The notes beneath the pieces are model-generated. The model was not told the origin of the DNA and did no database searches. It was given only the letters and a program-made list of their open reading frames with translations. A program made the translations under genes and the position numbers. This document shows positions 23,904 through 36,023 of a stretch of DNA of 64,000 nt, one piece after another. The stretch is from Amaurobius ferox (taxonomy: Eukaryota; Arthropoda; Arachnida; Araneae; Amaurobiidae): contig OX578136.1 of the NCBI GenBank assembly GCA_951213105.1, positions 72,398,730 through 72,462,729 of the forward strand, given 5' to 3'. Numbering within the stretch: the first letter of the stretch is position 1; every line of letters starts with the position of its first letter.

Positions 23904-24182
23904 AATCACAAATCATACCAAAAGCTAATCAGCAGCAGGGTATCACTCAAGAGACTTACCTACCAAATTTTATGAAATTCGGTCTATTAGTTTTTGAGTT
24001 AAAGTGGATACATACTTTGCACAGACAGACACACACACATACACACAGCCGTCTTGTTAAATATAATTTTTTCGTATTCCAGAGGTTTCAAAACTTGTAA
24101 ATCCGTCGAGAACTCGAGTTACGATTTTCGGTATGATTCCAATACTTTTCCTGTACATCACCATGTATTGCAGGGAAAGTAA
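23904..24182 (-). mobile_element. HINE-A repeat, hairpin-end fragment
   Basis: Inverted relative to the preceding copy. Carries an internal unit, a short CA/GACA microsatellite (24020-24047) and the hairpin end CCATGTATTGCAGGGAAAGT at 24161-24180. Its 3' half is missing, so the two copies meet tail to interior. Confidence 0.65.
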
Positions 24183-24421
24183 AAATCGGTGACTCAAACT
24201 GTCACACAGTTATCACCTTTTCACTTTAATTTCCCTCTGAGCTGTGCAATCAAATGCAATAATCTTATTCCAACTATTTTTCCGCAAACGAAACCATTTT
24301 TCAAATACCTGTTTCCGTATATTGATTACCCTGCATATCATTCCTAATTTCACCAGAGGAACATCTCTAAATACCCTTCCCTTCAGTCAGATTTTCATCT
24401 TTTACACTTAATGACGTCACA

Positions 24422-24543
24422 CTAAGTCAAATCTAGAGCAAATACTTTCGTATGGGGATGCCAGACGACTGTCATTTTGATTTTCAAAATGAAATGCTTA
24501 ACGGACAGCGTTGCGTGCATAGGCGCGTTGTCATGTTGGCTAA
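24422..24543 (-). pseudogene. mariner transposase fragment
   Basis: The minus strand reads QHDNAPMHATLSVKHF and ends TKVFALDLT before TAG at 24424-24422. The HDNAP motif with the following SVK..F is the second catalytic-Asp region of mariner-family DDE transposases (D of HDNAP). Flanking sequence cannot be aligned further and no inverted repeat was seen, so this is a short relic. The 74-codon minus frame at 24484-24708 overlaps in a different frame and is a shadow. Confidence 0.5.
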
Positions 24544-24695
24544 AAGAATACTACAAAAATTCCTGAATCTCGGCAGTGGTGCGGCAAAAATCCCAGAGAA
24601 TAACTTTACTCCTGTTTTAAAAAAGAATTGATAGCAGAAAAAGGGGTTAGATGGTTTCAGTATGACATCATTTAGAATACTACTACAAAAACATA

Positions 24696-26237
24696 CACTG
24701 GCTTCCAAAAGTTAAGGATGGACGGTAAAATCAACAAAAATGGAAAAGTAAAGCTTAGATTAGCTTAAAATTGTACATGAAGGTAGTAGATGTGTTCAGG
24801 TATTAAAGAAAATAAAAATTATGTAAAAAGATGAAAAAAAATATTTACTTTTCTTAAGTTCTACGATGACGTCACACTTGGGTCATTACTAAAATGATGT
24901 TTAAAGGCAAACAAACCAAACAAAACTTACATAATTATGATGTGTGAGCACCCCGGACCTTCAGACAGACTTTACAATGATTTTCCATGGATGGTTTCAA
25001 CCATCGCAGATGCGAGCAATAGCCATTCCTCCAATAGGGCAGCTTCCAACTCTCTGATACTGGATGGAGGAGGTAAACGTGCAGAGACAGCACGCCCGGG
25101 GGCATCCTAAAGATTTTGAATGGGATTAATGTCGGGGGTTCACGCCTGCCACTCCCGAAAGAAATGCCTTCACTTTCGCGGTATTCCTCAACTTTAGTTC
25201 GATAGGGACGAGCATTATTGTCCATAAGGAGGAAATCAGGGACTACTGCTGCAGAGCAGAATCTCGCAATGGGGTCTAGGAGTTCTTCATTCCGATACCG
25301 CGCAGCCATCACAGAACCTCCTTTAAAGATGTGCAGATCTGTACCATATCCCCATGAAATTCCAATCCACACCATGACGCTGCCACCTCTGAATGCATAA
25401 TGTTTGATGCTGTTCTTCGTCTTATTGCGTGTGCCTTGTTCTCTCCAAACCCTTACACGCTTATCATCTGATTCCAGGGCAAATTTAAACTCGTCCGTGA
25501 ACAGGACGTTTCACCAAACTGAGACAGTCCAATTAACATGTTGACGACACCACTTTAATCTTTCCCCTCTGGCTTGAAAGTTCGTGGACCACAAAAACTT
25601 GGTACTCGGGCGTACAGTCTCTCCACGTGGAGCTATCGGCGTACAGTCTCTTCACCTGGAGCCATCAGCGCACAGTACTGGCAGATATTGTCTTACCAAG
25701 TGCCGCTGCAACCATGGATGTAACAGTTGTGGAGGTAGCTCGTGAATTCCGTTTGGCTACTATAGCAATATACCGATCATCAGAAGGATTCGTAACCCTT
25801 GGAAGACCAGACAACTGTTTCATGTGTTTGGAATTGTTTTCATAATCGAGAAATTATCGAATGATCAACACCAAAGAAAATAGCAACATCTTTGTTTGAC
25901 TGTCCTGCTTCAATGCGTCCGACAGCACGACAGCGCTCACTATCTGTCATTCATCTTCTTTTAGCCGTAGAAACACGAATATCATCAAAAATAATACTAC
26001 AAAAGTTATAAACACTTCGTATCAGCATTTAAATGCACCTCCTCAAACCCTTCAGAATGCTGGCGGCTTCAACGTTTGCCTAATTAGCATATATCCAGAC
26101 AATCTATCGTAATCGGCTGTAACATACGATATTTGCATACTGTCATCTACATCCGCAGAGATTTTCAGTCACTCAAATTCAAATACGCTTTCGAAAAATG
26201 AAAATTTGATTTGCGTGCTTAACTTTGGAAGTCAGTG
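24696..26237 (-). mobile_element. Tc1-family DNA transposon, full length but inactive
   Basis: 1542 bp, the normal size for Tc1 elements. The left end CACTGGCTTCCAAAAGTTAA and the right end (reverse complement) CACTGACTTCCAAAGTTAAG are terminal inverted repeats differing by one substitution and one indel over their first 21 bases or so. TA flanks both ends (24694-24695, 26238-26239), the Tc1 target duplication. It contains one transposase relic on the minus strand. Confidence 0.9.
24935..25950 (-). pseudogene. Tc1 transposase, frameshifted
   Basis: Starts with ATG at 25950-25948 (MTDSERCRAVGRIEAGQSN), followed by a helix-turn-helix-like KDVAIFFGVDHSIISRL and an in-frame TGA. Catalytic core pieces are visible: VLFTDEFKFAL (first Asp) near 25490, then an intact stretch from 25375 with MVWIGISWGYGTDLHIF and FLLMDNNARPYR (second Asp). 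The third acidic residue lies in a TPDINPIQN-type motif in another frame near 25130. C-terminal sequence follows to about 24935. At least two frameshifts and several stops disable it. The enzyme would bind the inverted repeats and excise and reinsert the element at TA. Confidence 0.9.
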
Positions 26238-26239
26238 TA

Positions 26240-27255
26240 TTATAGACTTGTGGTGTCTAGTGCCTGAAACCAGCAACAAATACTTGTCTGAAACAATTTT
26301 TAGGTGTCTCGACTTATTGAGTAACTTTATATAGCAACGTTTTAATCATGATACAGTAGTTTTCCTTTGATAAAATCTTAAATATAAGGCCAGATGTATT
26401 TCAAATAGAGATTTGAAATTTCAAGATAAGGAAAGAAATACGAAACTTTTATTTTTTGCAGTATATGCTACTTTAAATATGAAAGGAAACGTTTAATTTT
26501 TGAATTCATTTATAATGAAATATCGAAAAGTCTCAAAGGCATGCAAAATAATAAATATTTCTTTAGTATCTCTTATGTTTTATTTGAAGTGATTTTATGA
26601 AACCGGGAATTTTTTATCTTTCTCTTCTGTTTTCGAAACTCCCAAAAACATGATTGCTCGCAATATTTTATAAGTTTTGATATTCTTATCGAAAGTTTGA
26701 CATGCGATCTACAATTCTATTTGTTGAACCAAAGTACATAAAAAACAAATATATATGGAATACCCTTTCAGATAACAAATTTCCTTTCTTTTACTAAAAG
26801 TACATTTTCCTACTTTAAGAAGAAAATAATGACACTGTAAATACTATTTTTAAGTATATTGCGATGGAATTTATATAAATACTTTTTGTAAGCATACGAA
26901 TGCATAGGGGAATTTATAAAATTCATCCAAGACGAGAATCACCTTTCAAAGAAAGTTCTCCTTTGAATGAATTTTATCCAAAATTATAATATTTTAAGAA
27001 CTGTACACTATGACTATTAAACAGTAGTGTCCATGTAATTTGAGTTAAAAGAACATACTAAGGAGCAGTCATTTAATACTAGTGAAAATCAGTAAAGTAA
27101 AAGTTTTGATCAGACACTGTATATAAATGTTGACTACTGTGTTAACTGGTTTCAAAATTAAAAAAAACCCTTCTTTGTTACGATAAGTTCTATGCAACAC
27201 CGGTACCAACAAAGGAAAGAATGTTTCGCCTTTTGTTAGTACTGGTGCACTGTTT
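26240..27255. other. AT-rich interval, nothing recognised
   Basis: About 1 kb without open frames or repeats that I can identify. Confidence 0.45.
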
Positions 27256-27321
27256 CATTTATTCTGATGAAGAAGGAAGCGGTTGATACATTTATTCTGA
27301 TGAAGAAGGGAGCGGTTGATA
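27256..27321 (+). repeat. 33-bp tandem duplication
   Basis: CATTTATTCTGATGAAGAAG plus the next 13 bases occurs twice in a row with one difference (GGAAGC against GGGAGC), followed by the first 9 bases of a third copy. Confidence 0.8.
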
Positions 27322-27763
27322 CATTTATTCAACCTTTATGTACGATGCCAAAGTTTTATTTTGCATATTTTTCACATGGGAGTTTGGGCAAATTTTAATA
27401 TTTAAATAGTGAAAATATTGAAATGTTTAAAGGCTTTATTTCGATTTTAGGTTTTAAAATAAGTGTATAATATCTCCATATTGCCGTAAGTTGCAGTTTG
27501 ATAAGTTATGTTATTCGTTTCTAAATTTAAAATAATTCATATAAAGTGATTATTTTTCAAATAAATTGTCTTAAACCATACGAACTAACTCACTATTTAC
27601 AGTTTATGGGTTAATCTAGAAAATGAGAGCACCAAGTTATGATTTGGTTCTAGAATGAACAAAGTTGTTGGACAAATCACAGACAGTTAAACCTCACTGC
27701 GATCTAATTGGAGATGAGCTCTAAATCTGCACTTCATCAGCCACATTCAACTAAGTATCCAAG

Positions 27764-27871
27764 ATGGCTTCCCGCATAAGGAAACACATGGCTCTCAACA
27801 AAAGTGCCGGCAATTACGAGTGTTTAACATCAGATTCCATTGAATTGAGAGACGAAAATGATGATAAGTAG
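27764..27871 (+). CDS. Candidate short coding exon or small ORF (35 codons)
   Basis: ATG in a good context (CCAAGATGG) opens MASRIRKHMALNKSAGNYE and then CLTSDSIELRDENDDK before TAG. The local GC content is raised. The basic start followed by an acidic Ser/Asp/Glu segment resembles the cytosolic N-terminus of a membrane transporter or receptor. If so, this would be a first coding exon ending at a weak donor (AA then GTAGTT at 27868). A better donor, GTGAGC at 27890, lies after the stop. A free-standing small ORF or chance are the alternatives. Confidence 0.35.
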   Translation: MASRIRKHMALNKSAGNYECLTSDSIELRDENDDK

Positions 27872-29807
27872 TTCCTTGTGATAAGGATGGTGAGCTCATT
27901 TAAATATTTACTAGTGTTTAGAAAAAAAATTGTAAATTGAACTGAGATGGTTTTAATTTCTACAGCCAAAGTAAAGGGGCTGACAAAATAGCAAAAGCTT
28001 AGAATACCTCAATCAGTACATTAAAATTTCGCGATTTTCATCATTGTAGCAAATTGTGTAAACTGTCAAGCATTAATTGCCGAAAAATAATGTATGCGTG
28101 TTTAGACGAAGTACAACAAAATTAAGATTTTGAAAGTTAGTTCACTGTGATTGAAATGAACTAAGCCTAACTTGAATGCAACAAAGCTCGATATACGATC
28201 ATTTTTATGTTTTTATCTTTATCTAATATTTATAATTATTAATCAATATCTATCATAATCATAATATATCATAATTAATATTTATCTTTTATATGTTCAG
28301 AATTAGGATGATTTTTAATAGTGAAAGTGAAAGAGACAAAAAAATTATAACAAACCATAATATTAACGAATATCTGTTTAGGTGGGAGATTGAAGGAGAC
28401 ATAACAATAATAACAATCTAATAGCATACTTGCTTTTATTTGCTTTTGTGAAATGCTTACTTGTAATTTACAGAAAACTTTGCATTTTTAAGTTCTCTAC
28501 AGGTGAAGCATATTGCATTACAAGCACATCCTCTCCGTTTACAATCTAGACATGCATGAATAAAAGAATGATAAGCCTACTATGTATCTGGAGAATTAAA
28601 GACTGCTTATCGTGGCCCAGAAGTAATATGATAAAGTCTATTAGAATACACAGTTTCTATCGAATTTAATTTTAATCACCATGTGCTTTGGTCCGACTGG
28701 TGGAAAAAATCGTAACAACAAGATGTCATTTGCAATAATATACATTGTTTAGAGTAATGGCATCCTAATCGACATTATCGAGCATAGGTTTCCAGTGGGG
28801 GAACTAAACATCCTTCCCAAAAATAGCAATTTTATGGATATGGAAAAACAGTTGAAATATACAAACATATTTAGGCCATAGAAAAATATTGCAACCTTCA
28901 TCATGAATGTCGGCCACGAAAGGAATCATCTCTCGACGATGATCCCTGAAGATTTTATCTATCATTTTATCATCAACCGATTCTATTATTGTTCACAAAC
29001 AGAAAGACAATCGTTGTCGCTAACAAACATAGTGGCATGGTTGCACATGGCACCTAATATGCTAATACATGTTGAGAAATGGAGACCAGGATTTTTGAAG
29101 ATCAAGTTCACACTCAAATATGCAGTGAAATTTTGCGAAGTGTATCTCGATTACTAGATACGTGGACCCTTCAACTTTAATTTCACTGATATTTTAACAT
29201 AACTGTACCCTACAGTGCATCCAATAACCAAGTAAAAAAACATTGACATAGTGTCACTACGAAAGTATTTTCCGCCTAATTATCCTGCAAATTTTAAGCT
29301 TCCTGAACAAAAGAGGATCAATAAAAATGCAAGTGATGAATATGTTGATGGCATATAATTTGCATTAGAAGTTAATGAAAATTGCATCAAGTTCATATTT
29401 TGAATTTAATGGAAATGATTTCGCTTAATATAATCAGCAGTTATGTATTTACTTTGAACCACTTTGTGTTTTCCATCTGTGTTTTCCAACACCACTATGT
29501 TTTCTATCAGACTGAACGAACCTTTAAAATTGTTTTCATATTGGTCTGTGATGTGTGCTGGAACAATGAATGTATACTCCAAACTCAACCTAAACCATTA
29601 TTTTCAATATAAACTACAAATCAGTCAGTGACAGTTGTATTTACGCAATAAAACCACCCAAAATACCCTTTCTTTGCAAATGTAAGGTCTTTGACTTAAT
29701 TCTATGCGGTTTAAGTGGATCCAATTTTAACAGAAACAGGTTTTGTAGCTTTTTATTTATTTTTGAAAAATTAAAGGTTCTTACATAATTTAGGATGAAT
29801 CAATATA
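27872..29807. other. AT-rich interval with weak coding hints only
   Basis: Frames at 28903-29157 (plus), 29382-29612 (plus) and 29406-29588 (minus) are open but I recognise none. The minus strand near 28990-28900 reads ESVDDKMIDKIFRDH, which faintly recalls a transposase, without enough support. No RNA gene seen. Confidence 0.35.
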
Positions 29808-29891
29808 TGATGAATAATCAATAGACTAGGATGTAATTAGGATGAATAATCAATAGACTAGGATACAATTAGGATGAATAATCAATAGACT
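29808..29891 (+). repeat. 32-bp minisatellite, about 2.6 units
   Basis: AGGATGAATAATCAATAGAC followed by TAGGATGTAATT or TAGGATACAATT is repeated head to tail, the last unit ending at AGACT. Confidence 0.85.
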
Positions 29892-32561
29892 TTTGACGTT
29901 TATTGATTGGAAAAAAATCACTGAATTTTATTTTATTTCCTCAACTTTGTCCGGAAATAAAGCGCTCTATTTGAGAAAAAAAGACATATACAAATGATGA
30001 CTGCACATTACAGTTAATAATTTATAGGAATATATATTTCTTAAATGTTTATCTGATGCAATCCTTGAGCTCCTTATACGTGCAGGAGAAACTTTTGCTC
30101 GGCGCTCTTTGTGACCTCGACGTCATTGCTTAACCTTTCGGGTGTTTAAGCCTTGCCTTTTTGCGAGGATGGCCCACGTTTCAAATAGTGTAGTTAATGG
30201 TCCCATGAGGCATATCATGCCAAGTGATTGAAAATAAATTGTTGGTTTGCTCGAAAATGGATCATATTGCAAAAGATTTTCAATATCTCAGTGGAACCTC
30301 CTTATTCAATTAGAAGTTAGCGACTTTGTGAATAGATTATTTAATGTCAACTTGGTAAAGCTCGATCGGAATCATAAGACCATGGACAAATGTAGAGGTA
30401 TGTGTTTTGAAATTTCCAACGTTTTGGGCATCTTAATGGATTTCTCCTTACAGCTATCCGGTATAGATTCAAGGATTTTTGTGAACCCAATGCATTTCAG
30501 AAATTAATCTTCCACTTTGAACCCCCTGCGCTGATGAAAGAGAGCCTTGGGATGAAAATTGAATGTAATACAGATTTTACGGCTTCAGAAGCTTATTCTG
30601 TAGCCAACAGTTTTGAACACGCGGTTATGGGGGTTGATTCCCAAACGTAAAACAGTTTGTCAAAATACCTCGATTGGTGAACATCACCTAAAATTAACCC
30701 TTTCTGGACTCTCAATCTCTTAAAATTTTTTAAATATGAATGCTTGAGATTGGCCCAAAAATAGAGCAGAGACCCCCCCCACACACACACACACGTAGGG
30801 CCCCCCCCCCTCTCCCTCAAAATTCCATCTGCCTCAGCTCTTTTACATTTAGGGTTTTTCCAGATGGGAAAAGAAGACTCTATTAGACCATTATTAGACC
30901 ATTAAAGACTCTAGGAAAATTCTAGGTTTTCGCATTGACAGAAATATTCCATTCAATACGCGAAACCTAAAACTGTAGGACCCCGAAAAATGCTAATAAG
31001 AAAATTACCTTCCCAAACTGAGATTAAAGATATTCTGGGTACATTGAATGCCCTCGGTACTCTGCACTCAGAATTTTCCAGGTAAAGAACCCAAAGACTA
31101 AAGATCTTTTCGCGCGTTTCCTGATTCCACCGTTTGATGCCCCTCCCACTCAATTTGAGCTTAGAAGTATGCAAATAAATCAATAACATGCAAATAAAAT
31201 TTTCCTATTTCAAATTAAAATAAAAAACATCTATCAGATCTTAAAATCTGTCATACAATATCAGACCAAAGAACATTCTTCCGACTGCTGTTCGTTTCCG
31301 GCCTGATATCTGCAATGTGCAGGGAATATCTCCCACAAGATGAATGATTCCAGTAATTATTGATATTTTCAATTTTTCAAGTCATGTGTTTATATTTAGG
31401 CAAATATTTTTAGAATTTATATATTGTTATTATCCTTAAATTCAATTGGTATAAAAGGATAAAAATGACACTGATTGAATTTTTACAATCATTAAAGTGT
31501 ATGTTTACCAAACTTCTAATTTGTTGTCAATGAGTTTACAAATGGGACCAGATTGTCTTATTATTCAGATTTATCAGTATCGATAATTCTCTATATCCAT
31601 AACAGGGATTCTGATAAAAATTGTAAGTGAATTAAATGATATATTTTATAATACTTTCATATGCAGTATCATTTGAAATACTACTTCAATTTGCACATTG
31701 TTTTTCATGTGCAACGCCCGATGTATATGCTAGTTATTTATAACTTTGAAAGGTTATTTACATAATAATAATATTATGTTTAATGTAACTACAACTAAAG
31801 CAAAAGATAAACACTTTAAATTACTTTACAGTAATGAAATTAAGGTACAGTACTTAACTTACAGAATATAAGAACCTATTAAAAAAATTGTTTTGATACA
31901 AGTTCACTTTTTTAAGTGAAATTTAGGCTTAACTCCTTACAAGATGAGTTTTTTTTTTCAGACATTGCTAATCTGCTGTGCACTCTCTAAAGAATTATGC
32001 AGACTTTGTCGTCTCCATTTGTCTTCTTATAATCCCAGAAAACGCTCGTAAAGGGATAAAAAACAGTCTCTTTAGATGAACATGTCTTACGTAATAGGAT
32101 AAAACGGATCTAAGCAGCCCAATATTTTAACACACGTAATTTCGGAATGGCTAAAAAAATTGTGTACATGACTGATTAAAGTCTTCCACGAGGAGAACAT
32201 GAGCTTGAACATTTAAAAGAAATATTTAAATATTTATAAACTTAATCATATATGTAAAAATAAGACTTCATTAATACAAACCATCTTAAAATATTTAAAA
32301 TGTCACAATTTTGTTTGATCAATGTTCCTAAAACTTTTTTATTTATTGCGAAAAGCAAAATGTTGAAATTTGATAAATTTTTAAAGGATGCGTCACATTT
32401 AGTTTCTGGGGAGTTAAGCAGCACGCAAAATTGATTCATAATTAAGGTGCAATACACATAAATTGAACAAAAACTCGCTGATAACTGTGAAATTTTTTTA
32501 AACGAATATGCTTCCATATTTCAATGCCTGATAAATAATTCATGAAGCGTTGGATAGTAAA
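29892..32561. other. Intergenic or intronic sequence, nothing certain
   Basis: Mixed composition. There are short C runs and a CA run at 30773-30812 (CCCCCCCACACACACA and a run of C). Frames at 30247-30507, 30593-30820, 30953-31189 and 32242-32517 were inspected and no domain was recognised. Confidence 0.4.
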
Positions 32562-32605
32562 GTAATAATATAATAATAATTAAATAATAATGATAATAAT
32601 GATTA

Positions 32606-32654
<49 letters not shown>

Positions 32655-32656
32655 GT
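32562..32656 (+). repeat. (TAA)n microsatellite
   Basis: Imperfect AAT/TAA trinucleotide run, cleanest at 32607-32653. The minus-strand 82-codon frame over it (32521-32769) is a poly-leucine shadow. Confidence 0.9.
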
Positions 32657-34098
32657 AATACTAAAAACATGATAATGACAATAATTATTAAATTATAAGA
32701 GTAATAATGATACAAAGAACATAATAATGGATGACACATTTTATACACAGGGAAATCTTCCCATATCAAAAGTAATAAAAACTAGCTAAAACTGTTGCTA
32801 AAGTTATTTTGTAGCCATAAATTTTATAACAGATTTAACTTTCCGTTGATTAAAATAAAGCAAATCTATAGTAAAAAATATTTTCAATGCTCTTATTTCA
32901 TTTGCGGAAACAATTGTGAGACGTATTCAATCGATGTTTATTTCTAATTTTTATAAGATAATCCTTTTTTCCCACCATCACTTAATCTTTCCAAATTATA
33001 CTAAGTAATTGTGCTGATATTTCTGAATCGCTATTCGTCTTTCTTCGATCCTTAAAGAATCTCATCGAAAGAAGCATAAAGCGTTGATTATGCATAAATC
33101 GTTGATTGTGAAACACTTACCAACGGAAATGCAATTTTATTTAAACATCTCTAAAATGTGATACATTCAGCGCTGATATTTTTTAAAATATCACAGTACT
33201 ATAGTAGATAATTATACTTGAAAACTTGAAAATTCATCGAAAACGACAATGCCAGTTAAACAAAATGAACTTTCATCAAATGGCATTGCATAAATATAAA
33301 TCGTCTGCTTCTCTATGTAAAATCAATGAATATTTTATTCATATCACTCATATTCCAGACTCCTGAGCTTAATAATTATCCTTAACAGACGTTATCGGAT
33401 ACCCTGTATATTGGCTATTTAAATTAATAAATTAAAAATATTATGTACTCAAACATTGAAGCTTTCTAGTTGGATAGCCAAAGAAAGAGTACTAGAATTG
33501 TTTAAAAATTATACAGTAATAACTAGTAAAACTACTTTTTAAATACTTTAGCAAAGTGAGACATTAAATGTTCCTTTGTAAATTAATTGTCCTTTTAATC
33601 CTTTGTCGTTAGTTATGATTGCATTTTCTGTAATTTAGCAAACGTTCCTTTTCCCTAACCTATGCATACGAAATTTCTAAGACAACTTATAAAATTGTTA
33701 ATAGCAGAATGATAATAAAACTATATATAGTTGCATAAGTTGATGTTTCTCTCAAAATTTGTCATGTAGTTATGACATCTTTAGCAGCTATAGCAGCTTA
33801 TGTTGTATAAGTTTTATATAAAATGCAACTTTCAATACAAATTAAAATCTTACATCGTATTAAGTTTTAGAATTTTTCACAATGCATAAAAAAAAGCCTT
33901 ATTTCCTCATTAAATCTTAATTGTCTTGTTAGAACGAATGAAATAAAAAACATGTTCAAAACTAGTCTGTGGGAAAAAAATTCCAGCGCACTCTTAAATT
34001 GATCACAGGTAAAAGGTGACTGTTCCTTGATAAACAGCGTGTTTCAATTATCAGAATGTTCCATTATCATAACGTAAACACTTTAAAAAGGAGTTTTA
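32657..34098. other. AT-rich interval, nothing recognised
   Basis: 1.4 kb with no gene, repeat or RNA seen. Confidence 0.45.
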
Positions 34099-34160
34099 CA
34101 TTTCAAACTTTGCAAATTACATTTCAAACTTTGCAATTTACTACTCAAACTTTGCAAATT
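34099..34160 (+). repeat. ~21-bp tandem repeat, three units
   Basis: ACATTTCAAACTTTGCAAAT occurs three times with small changes (the third unit has ACTACTCAAACTTTGC). Confidence 0.8.
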
Positions 34161-34340
34161 ACATAAATATCCTAGTAGCATGCCTTTATTGGAAAAATAT
34201 TGCCATTATTGACCGGAACTATTTATGATTTAGTCACTTTCATTTGAATGAATTCATTATCTACTACTCATTAAGGATATCTTATTAATAACAGGTGATA
34301 CACAATGTCTCTTCAAGTTCCATTTCAATTTTAGTTAAAT

Positions 34341-34344
<4 letters not shown>

Positions 34345-34396
<52 letters not shown>
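34345..34396. repeat. (TA)n microsatellite
   Basis: About 26 TA units with one AAA interruption near 34352. Confidence 0.9.
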
Positions 34397-34398
<2 letters not shown>

Positions 34399-35089
34399 CT
34401 CATATACACATATGCAGAAATACTTTTCTTTAACACTTTAAATTTCTCTCAATTTCGAATAACTTGGATATTAGTTTTCCAGATAAATTCAATTTTGAAA
34501 ATCCCTGAAAGTATTGACAATTTTACATTCCAACCAAAAATGATCAAAGGAAATGTGCACCGTCTTGCAGTATTTAAAGTCAGTAGTCCTAGAGAAATCT
34601 TTTGAAGTTTAAATATTTTGATTTGAGTATGAGCATAGAAGTATCTGGAAGGAAGGTCATGCAATTTAATTAATGCAAAGGAAAATTGTTTCAAATGTAT
34701 TTTTAAATTCTTGAAAATTAAATATAGTTATATTTCATGATGCCATCATATTACATAACATTAAATATTGTTATAGTATACTGACGTTCAGAAAAATTCT
34801 TTAGAAACAAAATAAAAAAATTATATCATAAATATATTTCCGAAAAGTTTTAATTATATATGGATACAACGAAAACAGGCGAAGTTTATTAAATCAGTCA
34901 TATAGGCTGAAATCGATACATTTTTTTCTTAAGAATTGAAGGATATAAATTTTGCAATGCCGACTTCTGTAATAAATTTAAGTAGAAATAAATATATATT
35001 AGTGAGAACAAAACTAACAATATTTATTTCATTTGAACATGCATGATAACAACATACACTTTAACACACAAAAAGAACTATATACACAA
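34397..35089. other. AT-rich interval, nothing recognised
   Basis: Includes an 81-codon minus frame (34449-34694) with no recognisable features. Confidence 0.45.
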
Positions 35090-35502
35090 TATGTGCATAA
35101 CTGGGCGAAACTAACAATCTTAGATATTATTCTATTTAAATCTAAAGAAGATTTAAATAGAAAATTGTTTCAAATTGTTATGTAAGTAACAATATTATAT
35201 GTAAGTAACAATACTAATCCTTTAGTTGAATCTAAATAAAATAAAGAAGACCCCCAATCATTCAAGAATTAAAACTACGTATGTGCAGAAAGTGCAAAAG
35301 TCTGTGAGAGTAACAATGTTAACATAGATTTTTTTAATCTGTACCAAAAGAAAATAAAGATGACCCACAGCCATTTCAGAAAAATCACGCCCGCGAAAAC
35401 GCGCAAAACTATGTAAGTAACAATATTAACCCTGAGATAATTTTAGTTGAATCTAGATGAAATAAAGAAGGCCCCCAATTTGTCCAGAATTAAAACTATA
35501 TA
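35090..35502 (+). repeat. ~110-bp tandem array, left part
   Basis: Units share GTGCAGAAAGTGCAAAAGTC, GAGAGTAACAATGTTAAC, an AGAAAATAAAGATGACCCAC-like segment and a TTCAGAATTAAAAC-like end. The left units are irregular (35090-35230). The array is cut at 35502 by the element at 35503-37343 and continues at 37344 in the same orientation. Confidence 0.75.
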
Positions 35503-35982
35503 CAGCTGCAGAAAAAAAAAACGCTCCACCCTCTGTTAATCGAGCATCGTTCATCGTAGAGAAAATTGAAGGTACCATTCGATTAGGAATAACATTCTTT
35601 ACAAATTAATGTACGTAAAATTTGCATAAGTTGCCGTCTTCATATCTAAACGCGCAAAAACTTTGAAATTTTTAATGGCAACACCCAATTTTGACGTCAC
35701 CCACAAGTTCTAGAGCCCCAAATTAGTTCAAATTAAAATCTTCACGACGTTTCAATCTTTATATCCGAAGAAATTAAATATTCCAGAATGGGCAATTTTC
35801 GGGGATCAGCTCCATATTGAAAACCGCAATTTGAAGGGCAATTGATTGACCACAGCACTGTTGTAAATTATTGAGCTTTCCTCTTGACATTCAGCATTAT
35901 GGCTTACCTCACAGCCAAAGGGCCGCAGGTTTGATTCCTGCATGAGAGGGTGAGCATTTTCATGGCTGGGTGTGATGTTGTC

Positions 35983-36023
<41 letters not shown>

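Noticed and set aside
24484..24708. 74-codon minus frame next to the Tc1 element
   Set aside because: The transposase motif HDNAP is in a different frame of the same stretch, so this frame is a shadow.
28903..29612. Possible transposase relic on the minus strand (ESVDDKMIDKIFRDH and neighbours)
   Set aside because: No catalytic motif series, inverted repeats or target duplication could be found.
32521..32769. Minus-strand frame with a poly-leucine stretch like a membrane segment
   Set aside because: Translation of the (TAA)n microsatellite; not a signal or membrane domain.
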